Shown: positions 1-13,208, counted from the first letter of the stretch. The stretch: 64,000 nucleotides of DNA from Whalleya microplaca (GCA_022497155.1 MU385725.1:62001-126000), one strand, 5' to 3'. Numbers and translations are program-made. Notes: a model not told the origin generated them from the sequence alone.

Positions 1-286
1 CTGAATGATCATGAGCTGTCTCGAATTGGCCAATGTCAGCTTCGCTGTATGTCGGTAGCTCAAGGTCATAATCCAATCGTCGTAGCAATGCACGTCTACG
101 TGGTGTCGCGAATATGGCTGCGAAGCGCGGGAGATCGAAGCTGAAGAGCTTTATGTGGGCAAAAGTGCGTGCTTCTATCACAAATTGCCACCGCTGGGAG
201 ATGGTGGCATATGGCGCCAATTCGGATGTAGTAGAATCCAAATAATTGCTACTTATAACGAGGATTTCGTTGCTGATAGCCTCCAT
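1..286 (-). CDS. F-box-like fungal protein, N-terminal part (cut by window edge)
   Basis: An open frame on the minus strand starts with ATG at 286-284 and stays open to base 1, giving about 95 residues. It resembles a common fungal F-box-associated family in which a short helical N-terminus (here LAPYATISQRWQFVIE) is followed by a stretch of the type TFxxIxL, then an Arg-rich segment (RRRALLRRL) and an acidic-aromatic segment (LELPTYSE). Such proteins are thought to act as substrate adaptors of SCF ubiquitin ligases, but the family assignment rests only on this pattern. No splice donor is needed within the visible part. The 3' part lies outside the window, so length and C-terminus cannot be judged. 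Confidence 0.5.
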   Translation of the reverse strand, partial: MEAISNEILVISSNYLDSTTSELAPYATISQRWQFVIEARTFAHIKLFSFDLPRFAAIFATPRRRALLRRLDYDLELPTYSEADIGQFETAHDHS

Positions 287-1934
287 ATTATACTGTTAGG
301 ATAGCTGGCGTTGCCGGTCGGTCTGAGTAGATGCAGAGATGTGGTGCAACGAGTGAGTCGAACGTTATGGTAAGAGGCACGCCAGGGAAGATATCAGAAT
401 TCCCTAGTTATGCAGGCTGCGTGATGTCGTTGGTTGACTGCTACATGTGTATTCAACTAGCACGATGTCGTGTAACACCAGTACGGAACATTAGAACACT
501 AGGTAATTCTCACGTAGTGTTCCTTCGGCTTTATCTGAATAGTGTTTACTACTGATTGAAATGTATCGGTTGAATACATAGTTGGTTTATTTACCTCGTA
601 CTTAGCACAGTTGACAAAGCTTGACGTTATTCATGTTCACATACATCAGCTTTTAGGTACGATGGTTTTCTTATGAATTCTCTCATTATGTTACAACCAT
701 ATGCGTTACATATCGTACGATATGTATATACAGACGAAAGTAATGAGAAACATAAATAGCTCAACTAGTATAAGGTGAAGCTAGGAGAGAATGGAATCCC
801 TTTGTATATGCGCAGGCGACAGCCACATATGTCGGCCCATATCCAGGGCTATAGGCTTGCTTCAACAGGATGTTACATGATCCCTTCCACCGGCCATACA
901 GTGTATTGATTTATCGCCTAGTTTAGCAATTCACTCTAGCGGAGAAAGGGCAAAGCAAGCGCGTTCGGGTCCCATTGTTGATTCTATCTCCGAATGCCCT
1001 CAGGTGGCTAAAGAAGTGGTAAGTACATACAAGATCCAAGTGGCAATTGGGATCCAATAGTTGTCACGGGACGAGCATACATGTGAGTCTTAACAATTAA
1101 TCCCAGTAATCATCGATTTGGGGTTGCATCGAACGTACGAGGGAGGTATCGAAGCAACACAGTTGTTGCACAAAGAACTAACTAAAGGGTTGTTCGGAAA
1201 CAACTTCTATATACATGAGATCCTAACAAAGAATCTTGACATTTTGTCTTTAGCATTGGGCTTTTTGGCGTTCGTTGTTTGAGACTATTCTGTTATGCGT
1301 CTGAAGTGATCGAGGTTCAAATAGGTAGATAAGCGAAGTTACCTCAAATATCTCATGAAACTCTGAGCTTATCTGCACCCCTTCTATCTAAAGGTATCGA
1401 TGGTCCTCTCCCTATAATGGAGCTTTCACGGAGTCTCTCTATCCCCTTCGAGTTCATAGCCCTGAATAATGTAAATCTCGAAATAGCGCCTATCATATCC
1501 ATGGTAGCTTTGAGAAATTAGACTCCCGCATTTTCGAGGGCCATGTTAAATAGATGGTCTATGCTACTGATGGTAACCTCCATATCAGATGCTACCAGGG
1601 TTGCCATGACCGGCTTCGAGGAAGAGACAAATATTATTCTTTTGTGAAGTCCCTCATGAAAAATAGTAACTTGGTTGCTATATATGTGATTCTCAAAAAG
1701 CGATTGTAGTCATATTCAACTTGGACTGTCCCCATGTCACTTACGTGAAGAGTGGTTTGTAGAGACAAAGAGAGATAGAGAGACAACAGGTGCTGTTAGA
1801 ACATGTACATGGTCTGCCTCTGTTACTAAACAACCCACGTGTTTTCGTAAGCTCTGACTCTACAAATAGCCTCAAATGTTCAGGTACACTGTTACGATAT
1901 AGTCAAACATCTCTCCACATCTCATAAGCGGGCA
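287..1934. other. Intergenic region without recognised gene
   Basis: About 1.65 kb of AT-leaning sequence between a minus-strand and a plus-strand gene, so it should hold both promoters. Only short open frames are present (for example 74 codons at 331-555), with no family resemblance. A short GA-rich run lies near 1766-1782. Confidence 0.5.
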
Positions 1935-2746
1935 ATGTGCGGACATATCTCTAACACAACTTTCGGCTGTGGACATCAGGTCCAGATGGAGGAAATCCCG
2001 GAACCTGGGGCACCGGAACGTGTATGTCTCTTTGGAGATGAATGTGTTCTTGTTGGTTACTTTCACGTCAATGCCAAAAGTTGCCCCGATATCTGCTACA
2101 AGTGTAGGGAAGTGAGGGGTGCCCGGACGGAAAAGCGACGGATCAGATTCACTCAGGTAGATAAGGATGATGCGTACCCCGTGCACGACAGTGTGAAGGA
2201 CATCCGCAGCGCTGAGCAGATGCAAAGGGATGCAGAATTTAAGCAGTCACAGCTTAAACCGGTAGCAAAACAGAATCTTAGGGACGAAGCGGTCGAGAAC
2301 CTCCAGTGTTACATGGAGAAGTATCTGAACAATACCCCAGACACGGAGGCCAAGTACAACTTGTGCGTGATGTTGCTCGACGACATCCTCAGGGCCCCTA
2401 GATTCGTTAACCGGCAAGGCCTGCTGGAGATAGCTGTCACTTTTATGGTGGGTCATTTCACTGATCAGCAAGTGCTGGAGTTCGAAGACTTTTGCAAGCA
2501 GGCCGGACATGGTGCTAACTTCTCGGACGTTCTCAAGCGTGTGATGGAAGGTGACACCTCATGTTATTCAGCTCTGCTTGCTGCTGAGTTAGTATCTGGT
2601 AAGTATACCTAGGTGACATCTTATGTTTCCTTGACATTTGCGATACGGCAAGACTGTGGTTTCACTGTGATGTCCAGAATTCCACTTCAGCATATGGCGC
2701 GGCAGTCTTCCGCTCCAGTGATAACCAAGAAGCCTGTTTGAATTAG
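1935..2746 (+). CDS. Hypothetical protein with Cys-rich N-terminus, two exons
   Basis: I do not recognise the family. The start MCGHISNTTFGCGHQ at 1935 begins a Cys/His-rich segment (residues about 2-60, ending in CPDICYKC) that could bind zinc. The rest is charged and probably helical. The frame apparently ends at 2612, but the last codons sit on a strong donor (G/GTAAGT, 2599). Splicing 2599-2690 to the acceptor CTTCAG keeps the frame and gives a short C-terminus ending at TAG 2744-2746, for 237 residues. A different acceptor at GTCCAG (2671-2676) would also give a short tail. The Cys-rich start resembles small fungal proteins that open with MC and spaced C-H pairs, often of unknown role. 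No signal peptide or membrane segment is seen. Confidence 0.55.
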
Positions 2747-3723
2747 TGAGCGCCTAGAATGGTGCTGATATACCTAACACTCACGACAAGTACATAAACA
2801 GAAAAGTAGAAAAGGAAATAGAAAATTTGTTTTACCTAAAACACTAGAATTGTCCTGAAATTATGACAACTTGCTATGTAGCAAGTAATTGTGGCACATG
2901 TATAACTTACTGAACCCTCACTACATGCATCAGGTAGCAATGCCTGAAAAAACAATTTGTTCTACTCGTAAACATACCTCATAATGCTATCGAACTATAC
3001 TGTTTCATAGCCAGCTGACTTGGATCTCACTAAATCGGGTATAAAATCGCGCACACTTCAAACAAACTCACCCTGAGTTGAAGCGGTAATCGAACCAATT
3101 ACCTAATTAATTCATCATGTATGTGCAAGGTTACGTATACGATGTTGGAAACAGCTCGTGCCACAAAAGCGACGCCGTTGTCACAATGTCAATAGGTAAT
3201 AGCGCCTTATAAAAGTAAACTGTAAAAATTCATAAGTGACAGGCTATCAAGCATAACTGGTGTCCCAAAACTCCGGGTAGGTCCCACATATCTAATGCTC
3301 GTTGTACATTAACCCGCCGAGCGAAATAGCCGATATGAAGCCGGTGGAAATAAGGCGATCTCTAGTTAGACAGGCTGAACAGGGAGGTACGAATACAACC
3401 TAATGTCGAAACATTACATCAACTGCTGAATCGTACTAAAAGTGCGGGGAGTCGTACAATGACCTCCAAACCCCAGTGATTTACCTATAAGGGAGGCGTC
3501 GGCAGATAAACTAATGAGATGCTTATCCGATGACATAGTTGTGGTAGGTATGGCTATAACCATGTCCCGGGTAAGGTTGTGAAACCGGTAAAATGATCTC
3601 ATCATCGTATCTATGATTTTGGTGTATCTATATAATTATAAGTGCCAATGACATTACGTTCTTAATATTAAGCAAAGAGCTGTAATTAGATACTGCCTTC
3701 CAACTATATATCTTATCGAAACC
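2747..3723. other. Intergenic region without recognised gene
   Basis: Nearly 1 kb of AT-rich sequence between two plus-strand genes, containing the 3' end of the first and the promoter of the cyclase gene. No open frame of note and no RNA gene could be recognised. Confidence 0.5.
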
Positions 3724-5279
3724 ATGGCCTCGCCAGTCCCCGGCATCAAGCTCAACGAAAACGGCATTCCGGATTTCGACGACCTGCCCCTGCGGAAGAC
3801 CGACCCGCACCACTCGGCATGGGGCCTCTACGGGGATAAAGACGAGCTAGGGACTCTGAACCGACTGACCGATGAGCGTGTTGCCGCCGCAGCCAAGAGC
3901 GAGATTCAGACAGGTCAGAGGTACTCACACCCTCACCCTCACACTCCCTTATGAACGAGTGAAGTAGTCGGTTCTCACTGAATCCTCGACTGCAGAGTCT
4001 CGCTTAACTGGCCCATGGATGCACAGCCCACGAGCGCGTTCCTCGAGCGGCAGCTGTTCCACCAGGAGCTCATCCGCAAGCCGGGCCGGACCGTCAACGA
4101 CGACGTGTGGACGTTCAACTCGCAGATCTCGTCGCAGTGGGACGGGCTGCGGCATTTCGCGTACCAGAAGGAGCAGCAGTTCGTGAGTCACATTCGGATT
4201 TATTCATTGCCTACCACTTTTGTCCTGTTTTGGGAGCAAGGACTCCCTCCTGGGGTATATTCGGGAGTAAATTGCTCCTGAGATAAGCCTCAGACCTTCG
4301 GATAACTCGTTAAAGTGCGTATAAGATATAACGCTGATTATCGATGCTGTAGTATAACGGCGTGACGATGGATGACATCCACGCTGTGTCTGAGGATGGG
4401 AAGCGGGCTACTGTTAATGGGATCCATGGTGAGCACATATATCCCAATACCATGGTGACGATACCGCATTGTACATGTGGGAGTAGCCACTAACAACGGA
4501 GCGTAAAAAATAGCCTGGTCAGAACACGGCATAGTCGGCCGCGGCGTCCTGATAGACTACCACAGCTGGCGGCTCTCACAAGCCGACGCCAAGCCCTTTG
4601 ACGCCTTCGAATCCGTCTCGATCCCGCTCAAGGACTTGGAGGCGTGTCTCGAGGCGCAGGGGACGGAGATCAAGTTCGGTGACATCCTGTTCATCCGCTC
4701 GGGTACGCGTCTTCTTGCCCGTCCCATATCCCTTTATATAGGCAACTAACGACAACTCAGGCTTCATGGCAGCACACGCCACCAAGACGCTCGAGGAGCT
4801 GACTACCTACCAAGCCGTCAACCCGCCACACTTCGGGGGCGTGGAGCAGTCTGAAGAGATGATACGCTGGAGTAAGTGAACCAACTCCGTCGTCCTTCCC
4901 CATCCCCCCTTAGCTCCTTAGCCCCTTTACCCCCCTTTCCCCCCTGTTTATCCCCTCCTCCCCCTCCTCCCCCAACTTCCCCACCTTCAACCTCACCTCC
5001 TCCCAGCCTCCATACTCACCCCCTTCCACAGTCTGGCAGCACTTCGCGGCCGTAGCCGGCGACCAAGCGGCCTTCGAGTGCTGGCCGACGCAGCGGGACT
5101 GGTCGCTGCACGAGGTGCTGCTGGCCGGCTTCGGGTGCCCGATCGGCGAGCTGTTCGACCTCGAGGCCGTGGCCGCGGCCTGCCGCGCCCGCGGCCGCTA
5201 CTCCTTCTTCGTCGCCAGCGAGCCGTGCCACGTCCCCGGCGGCGTGGCCAGCCCGCCGAATGTTTTGGCGATTTTTTAG
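3724..5279 (+). CDS. Cyclase-family (kynurenine formamidase-like) hydrolase, six exons
   Basis: A protein of the cyclase family (Pfam PF04199), metal-dependent hydrolases related to kynurenine formamidase; the substrate of the fungal branch is not known. Exons: 3724-3920, 3996-4182, 4353-4428, 4523-4702, 4761-4871 and 5032-5279. All phases join and give 332 residues, the usual length. The family core is visible as SSQWDGLRHFAYQ (about residues 118-130, the counterpart of the HxGTHxD metal site), EHGIVGRGVLIDY (about 155-168), GDILFIRSG and the C-terminal GGVASPP. No signal peptide is seen, so a cytosolic enzyme is likely. The fifth intron (4872-5031) is pyrimidine-rich and unusually long for this gene. 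It is convergent with calcineurin A. Confidence 0.9.
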
Positions 5280-5970
5280 GAGAGCTGGGGCAAAAAAGGG
5301 GATGAAGAGGGGGAGGGAGGAGGGATGGGGTCGTTTGGGGACGTATATATACGTGTGTCAATAAGTTGTAATGAGGTCTGGGGCAGGTTGGATAGGATGA
5401 GTGGTGGTCAAGTGGTGTCGATGTATTGAAGCAAGGTGGGAATTGGTAAACTAGTTGCTGATTAACGGTTCTGTACGGCATGAGCTGAGGGGTTTACCTG
5501 GGGTTGACAAAGTTCGGCAAGGAGTAACACATACAAGTGCGAGGTTAGATCTTAAAAGATAATCGGAAGGGGTAGTGAGATACGCGATCTGCTTGTATTA
5601 GTCGCCTACTTCCCACCGAGGCAACATTGCCACTTTACAAGACTATGACCAACAAGATAACGAGAACGTGACCCCTTAAGTCCTATCACTGCCCACCAAA
5701 GACGAAATGGCAAGAAAACTACAATGCATGATACGCACAGAGGCACCATCGGTATACACCAGGAAGTCGTCCGAGACTATTCAGAAACGTAGAACTGTTT
5801 TGAAGGGTCCAGCTCTGTTTTCATTATCACTCTCTCCATGTATTCTCTCAACGCTAGTATTCTTAAGGCAGTCCCCCATTTCAGTCATCGTAGCCCTTCC
5901 TTTGACGTTTCCGCCTCGAAAATTCCGAACGAGCCATATATCATCATTGATTGATTGATTGATTGGGCTC

Positions 5971-6005
<35 letters not shown>

Positions 6006-6288
6006 CCGTACGACACCCCTCTCTCTGTCTCTCTTTTTTCCGATCCTTTTGCTCCTCTCATTCTTGTGTTGTGTTACTGTTTCATTAGGACAAAGACCAG
6101 CGCCCAAAGCCCGCCTATATCGCTCAATCAAAAAGGACCACCACCAAAGTGCTCCCCCCGGATAGGATGCCCGGAAAATCCGTTTGGGCAGGGACTAACT
6201 ACCAAGTCGCGGAGTCGCTATACACGGAAATATATAGTCAATGGCCACTTTGCTACTCGAGCACTCGAGCTTGTTACATTCCCGTTGA
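5280..6288. other. Convergent 3' flanks with simple repeats
   Basis: Lies between the 3' ends of the cyclase and calcineurin A genes. It contains a tetranucleotide ATTG/GATT run (about 5946-5965) followed by a (CT) dinucleotide run (5975-6002, about 14 units). Open frames over this stretch are low-complexity Ser-Leu translations of the repeat and are not considered coding. Confidence 0.6.
5975..6002. repeat. (CT)14 microsatellite
   Basis: Uninterrupted CT dinucleotide run directly after a short GATT tetranucleotide run, in the convergent intergenic region between the cyclase and calcineurin genes. Confidence 0.9.
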
Positions 6289-8170
6289 TCATCGCTTGCG
6301 ATCACTATGTGTATGTTAGATAAGCGAGAACGTTGTAGGAGATATGATATGGAGAACTCACGTGCTCAGCCTCCTGGACAATGTCTGCAGCTTCTTATCG
6401 TTCTCTGCCTCGCGAGAGGCCCGCTCTAATGCCTGACTACGTTCTTCCTCCTGGTGTCTAACAACTTCGTCGTGGCTCGGGGGCAACCTTTCGTTTTGTA
6501 TATCGACCTTCCTGGCATCTTCAAACGTAGTAATGGCGTTCTTGATACCCTCAGCGCCAAGCATAAGGGTTCCAGCAGGTAGGCGACCACCAGATACAGT
6601 TTTGAGCTCTGTGACCCTCTCGGATTCCTCGCGGAGCACTTGAAATACTCGCGACATCCGGCCAATGGCCAAAATCTTGTTCTTGATAGCACGTCTCTTG
6701 TGCTCAATAGACTCAGGGTCTGCAAGTGGCCCAGTGAGCGGGGGTGACTGTGGGCCAGGCGATGTTGACATGGAAGTTTCCTCCTTGAGCTCCTCTTCGG
6801 AGCATGTGCTCAGTATGGCGATCAGCATGTCGGTTATCTTCTCTCCAACGAAAGGCAGAGACCAGGTGAAGACATCCATAAAGTTCGGCAGCCAATAAGG
6901 ATGAGGCGTACAGTTGAACTGTCGAATGTTCATAACGTTGTTCTCATACTTCAACACCGCCGCCTTGTTGTTATAAACGTCGAGATAGTTGGGGGCAGAG
7001 AAGATAGTCATGACACTAGGGAAGCCGGTGGTTCTCGTCTTACGATACATCCGATAGCCGGCATCTTGCGCCTCGTGTGCACGAATAATGGAGAGCAAGT
7101 TGTTTTTCTCTAAGAAAGCGCACGCTGCAGGGTATGAGAAGAAATACGAGCAGCCGCGCACGTGGTTGTGCATAAAGTACTCGCTCGTCTTCTCCTGACC
7201 GAAGTCTTCGAGCGGGTCAGCCCATAGAATGTCGCACATCAAGCCTTGTGTTGGCGGTTCCCGGAAGCGGTCAATCTATGTGCAGAGTTAGGAGCCGATC
7301 GGGTCTTACAATGTCTATAGGCCAGTAGAGCTTAGACAACTCACATTTCTCAGGTCATCCAAAGTGTGCAGCTCGGGACTGAGACCTCCGTGGATGCAGA
7401 GGAACTGCTTGTTCATAATAGCAGCCAGGGGGAGGGCACAGAAGGAGTCCATGCAAGCATCGTAGATGGTCTCGGAATACTTGTGTTTGCATTCGAGCTT
7501 GAAAGTGAAGTAATCTGTCAAATGGCGACACTCGTGGTTTCCGCGCAGCAGCCAGAGGGTCTTCGGGTAGTGTATCTTCAGCGACCACAGGTATAAAACG
7601 CACTCGATGCTGAAGTAGCCTCGATCGACGTAGTCGCCGAGGAAGAGATATCTAGTCTCGGCGGGGTCGCCACCGACTTCGAACAGTTTCATCAAATCAT
7701 AATATTGACCATGGACATCGCCGCACACGGTGATGGGAGCGTCCATCTCGAGGAGGTTGGGCTCGCTACGCAGCAGCTCGGTTCCGGTCTTGATGATCCA
7801 CAAGGCTTGCTCGTCGGTCAATCGGCCCTCGCGATAGAGGTGCTGCTTCAAGAAAGTAATGTCGGGTCGGGTACGAGTGTCGTCCTCCCAGAACTGCTCG
7901 TCGGTGGGTTTGAACATGGCGGGCGCCTGGACATCTACATGCCTTGTGAGTCACGATGGTCACTCACCCTCCCTGCTTTTGAGAGAGCCTACCTTTGCAG
8001 ACACGTTCCATGGTGCTAACCTGTGTGCCATCTTCCATAGTATGGATGCTGAAGTCGATCTCGGGCAGGGGCTTCTTCTCCCGGATAGCGCGAATGGTGT
8101 TGTCGACCTGAATGTTGCGTTGCTCATCCACTGAGGGAGAGAAAGGCGGCTGGCCTTCCCCGGTGTCCAT
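6289..8170 (-). CDS. cnaA: Calcineurin A, catalytic subunit of Ca2+/calmodulin-dependent Ser/Thr phosphatase (PP2B)
   Basis: Dephosphorylates Ser/Thr in Ca2+ signalling, for example the transcription factor Crz1, together with calcineurin B and calmodulin. Exons: 7993-8170, 7345-7934, 6362-7275 and a proposed 16-nt last exon 6289-6304 (565 residues). Without the last intron the frame would stop at 6358 (561 residues). PPP-family motifs GDVHGQ, GDYVDRG and RGNHE are intact, as are the second-half His motif (CIHGG) and SAPNY. Downstream come the calcineurin B-binding helix, a Ser-Pro-rich insert ([12 protein letters not shown]), a calmodulin-binding helix ([20 protein letters not shown]) and a C-terminal autoinhibitory-type tail. 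The Ser-Pro-rich insert between the calcineurin B and calmodulin sites is known from filamentous fungal CnaA, where it is phosphorylated. The start MDTGEGQPP at 8170 is preferred over an in-frame upstream Met at 8257. Confidence 0.97.
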
Positions 8171-9437
8171 GGTGGGCAATGCGCCTTTAGATTGCGATGG
8201 ACCTATCTGTCGGCAATCCTGCTGCTCAAGGCGGGAAGCGGGCAAGAAGCAAGTCAAGGGGGCAACCTAAGTCGGGTGTTGGCTATGTTGTCAGGTGGAG
8301 CGGATATAAAGATGTCTGCGACGATGAGGACGATGAGGTAAGGAGGAGGAGGAACACAAGGGGCTGAGACTGTCAGTTGTGGAAATGAAAGTTACTTGGG
8401 TTAGGCGGCGGCGGCAAAGGCAGAAGGCACAAGGCAGAAGGCGGAAGGCGGGCAGAATGGTGAGGCACAAAAACTGGTGGTGCTGGTGCTACCGCCACGC
8501 TAAGTACCAGACGCTGTGGGGGAGTACATGTACCAGGTTTATACGTGGACTAGTGCTTCTCGTACCTCGATGTATTGGCCCAAGTCCGTTCTCGCGGCCG
8601 AATATCCCAAACGGTCAGGATTTGTATATGCGAGTCGGATTAGATATTGCCAGTACCTTAGAACTAATAACAAATGACAATTCGCATATTTTCTGATTTA
8701 TGATTGAAACACCTCAAGATATCATTTGCTCCAGTTCCTCAGTTGTTGCCCTGTTCCAGGGGTAAAGGGGGGTTACTGTACAACTGTACATATACATGTA
8801 CATACATATATAGCTTATCAGATTACGATAAGTGATAACGACGAAATGAGGGAACCCTGAGCAAAGGGTCGCTTAGATAAAACTGACGCTAATATGACTT
8901 TCAAGCTCATCTCACTGGCAGGAACACGAGCTGAGATGCTCCAGTGACCTCCTACCATAGATGATGACTGTACATGTGGAAAATTGACACTGCTTTCGGG
9001 CCTAGGCCAATCGTGCTGGCTTTCGGATATTTGTGCCGAATGTTCTGTGCGACCTTCTGTTCCAGATCTAGGTACATGCAGCGCTCAGGCTTAGTAGGTT
9101 TTGTTAGTTAGGCATGACTTCATCAAAGAGAAAGACAGATACTCCGTCTCACGTGATGCGATATGTAAGACATATTTGCAACATCCAACTGATGCTTGAT
9201 AGTACCTACATGTGAATCATAGTAGAAGTACTTCCCCCGGTTCATGGGCATATATCCTTAATAATCAATTTAGTTGTTACAAAGTCTAGCTAGGGAAAAA
9301 GCAAAATCTCTTTACATTGGGGTATCTTGAGAACATCAAGAGTATTAGTCCGCGCGGAAACCCCTATCATTGCTCTTCGGGGTCAGATCTCCATCTGGTT
9401 GGGATGAACACAATCGAACCTATTACCTGTAACGCCT
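8171..9437. other. Calcineurin A promoter region and 3' flank of the dehydrogenase
   Basis: The calcineurin promoter side (8171-8480) is purine-rich (AGGAGG and GGCGGCGG runs on the plus strand). The remainder is AT-leaning and shows no gene-like frame. Confidence 0.5.
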
Positions 9438-10680
<1,243 letters not shown>

Positions 10681-11377
10681 CTTGACGGTTGGTTTTTGGA
10701 GACTCGCGAAACTAGAACGCCGTGGATACAGGACAAATTTACAAGGCAGCACTTGCTTTCTTCACTCCCGCTTCGAAAGTAAAGAAGGTAAGACGGAATG
10801 AAAGGCCAAAGCGACTTCCAGCGAGAAATATAAAGGCAGTCAATTGAGTTATATGGCCGCGTAGCTTCCCGTATACTGCAGGCCTTATATTGATGATACT
10901 ACCGAGTACGGCCGATGCATGGAAGACACACCGGACCGAAAATGACGTCTGAGGGGAGGGCAATTCACCCAGGGCGTTTCCTGGCCCCTGCAGCGAACAT
11001 GTGGAGTATACTGCTGAAAACGGTTTGCAAAACCGTGGTTTGCTGAATGAAGCGCCTTGGCTTGCAGGCAGCACTTGTTTAGAGCGGTGGTCACTTATCC
11101 AACAGAGGCATACATTCCCAGATGCATGTTTGGAGCTGAGTTGCAACAATTCACAGGGGGCAGAAGAGATAAGCGAGAATTGAAGGTCCACATGTATCGG
11201 GAAAACAACATGTGTTCGTATTCTTCCACGTGGGTGGGGTAATAAGGAGAAACGCAGCCGTTGGGCCGTTAGACAGCTCTCTGTGCGGGTGCGCTGCTGT
11301 TGTCTTACACACCTAGTTCAGTCACAGGCAGAGGTCATTTTATCCAGATCTGCCGTGCCGAAGCCCGGCCGCAGGCG
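10681..11377. other. Intergenic region between SDR and trimethyllysine dioxygenase
   Basis: Holds the SDR promoter and the dioxygenase 3' flank. Several open frames up to 150 codons overlap on both strands (10739-11191) but show no motif, and none has a coherent start or splicing pattern. Confidence 0.45.
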
Positions 11378-13208
11378 CTAGCCTATGACTCGCTCTAGAA
11401 TCTCGTCCCGTGAGTAGTTAGTGTTTCTCCATCTCGAGACAAAGTCATCCCGGTTGACTAAGAGGGAGCACCCATCAGCACGCGACAATAGGAGCGAAGC
11501 AAGGAATATTTCGCCGACGGAAGATCTAGACTTACTATATCCACCACATATCCTCCTGACTCCAGTGAACGCGCTTCTGCCATGCAAGACCCGCCAGTTA
11601 TCGAAGACTAGGTATAGATCAGCACGACTAAAGCCCTTCTCCATGGGGAAGATACACTCACCTAGCAGAGTACCTGGTTTGAGCTGAAACCAGTACTCCA
11701 TAGACTTTCTCCTCAAGATACCGTCCCATTTCCTCGCAGCTTCGTACCATTCAATCGGCGAATACTTACTATCGAATGGGACAACACCGCGATCATCGTT
11801 GTTCCACCTCACTCGGTGTATCTTGCCTGTGCTCTCGTCTACTTCCAGGACCGGATATGGCTTGTCAGGAGATATCGTGATCCCCTTATTACCACTAGCA
11901 TGCCATGGGAGTCTGACCTTGCTCAGCACGTCAAACGCCTTTGGGTCCTCTGTTCTGAGAACGTCTGCCGCATGGAATCCATCGACGAGCAGAGATTGCC
12001 CTCCTAAGTTTGACCCCGGGTGCTTCTCGGTGCTTGAGTCTGTATGTGAAAGAAGGTGGAATGCTTGCAGTCCAGCAGGATCCGTAAAATAGGTCGTGTC
12101 GGTATGTGCGGCCAATGCAATGTTTGTGTAAGCAGTATCCGCGAGCGCGAGGTCTGGGATGAAGTCATAAAAGCCACCGTAGTGAGTTTGTCTGATGAAG
12201 GCAATCTTTTCCAACAGCTTCTCGGTGGGCTCTGCAGAATCCACCGGCACTTCTGTAATGAATGCGAAACCGTTTCGTCTCTGGTCACACTCGTTAGGAC
12301 GAGTTTGCCAAAAAGTTTGGTAGAAGACTCGCGTACAATGTAATCCGTCAAACGGCCAACTGCCACTGTTTCGTCCGACGAGAAGTCGCCGCTTTTCAGA
12401 GATGGCGGCCAGTTTTGAGACTGGGGCGATCCATTTGCTCCGAAATACTCAAGCCTTGGAATGATCAGCTGGAGCCAATGAGCACACTGTTACACGAGGA
12501 CACACTCGATAGGTTCCGGTGCTCTATTATGATATTTCAGATAGAATTCGATGAACTTCCAGGGGTAAAAGCTTTCGTGTCGACTGTTGTCGAGCCCTAA
12601 TATAATCAACGTATTGTTCCTGAATAGGCATGGGCAAGTCTTACACTGTATTATAATTCCAGCCTCATTTGTTTGGATTTTTGATGGCTTGATATCTTGT
12701 CGTAACTAGTTCCGTTTTAGCATGCAAGCATATTATGAGGGAAGATGGTTGCACTCGCTTCGAAAGTGTTGAAGTTTCTTTGCCGTGTATCCTGGTGGAC
12801 ACAACTGGTGCACCGACAGTTGTCCCTTCGAGGGGTGAGTTGAATTGCTTATCTCACTCTTTCAGGGACTACGAACCGTAACCAGAAATTTGGACTTTCT
12901 CGATGTTACCACGGGCACCTTTACAACTCAAGTTCTAGAGAGATGTATGAACATTTACTTACAGCGAGGTTCGCTTGAACTCTCCCTTATTATCATTGTA
13001 TGAGAATAGAACTTGGCTATCCGAGCCGTGCACTGCTGGCTTCTCGGCAATTGTTGCTAACGTTCTAAGTTGAAACCGGCTTTTGTTCCGAGGAACATTG
13101 ATGGCTCGTCTACAAGTATGGTCAATTTCGCGACGTTGTTGCTAGCCACAACAGCACCTACCTCGCAATGTAACGGCCGAAACTTATCGCGTCTGGTTTC
13201 AAGATCAT
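11378..13208 (-). CDS. Trimethyllysine dioxygenase (carnitine biosynthesis), ten exons including an 18-nt exon
   Basis: Fe(II)/2-oxoglutarate dioxygenase that hydroxylates N6-trimethyllysine, the first step of carnitine synthesis, in mitochondria. Proposed exons: 13162-13208, 12963-13109, 12877-12894, 12755-12825, 12645-12695, 12506-12596, 12337-12454, 11662-12280, 11536-11607 and 11378-11457. All phases join, giving 437 residues. The N-terminus (MILKPDAISFGRYIARR) is Arg-rich like a mitochondrial presequence. The N-terminal zinc site CxCxxCxH is at C74, C76, C79 and H81, followed by the DUF971-type ending SFYPWKF. The catalytic facial triad is HTD (H240, D242) and distal H396 in FDNWRVLHGR. 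LLVDGFHAA and INRDDF are also typical. The 18-nt exon supplies PNFWLR in front of DNCRC, as the family requires. The 5' third is broken into very short exons, so it is easy to miss; small boundary errors are possible. Confidence 0.9.

Noticed and set aside
5955..6323. Plus-strand frame rich in Ser-Leu in the calcineurin 3' region
   Set aside because: It translates the (CT)n microsatellite; no start context or family, and it overlaps the proposed last exon of calcineurin A.
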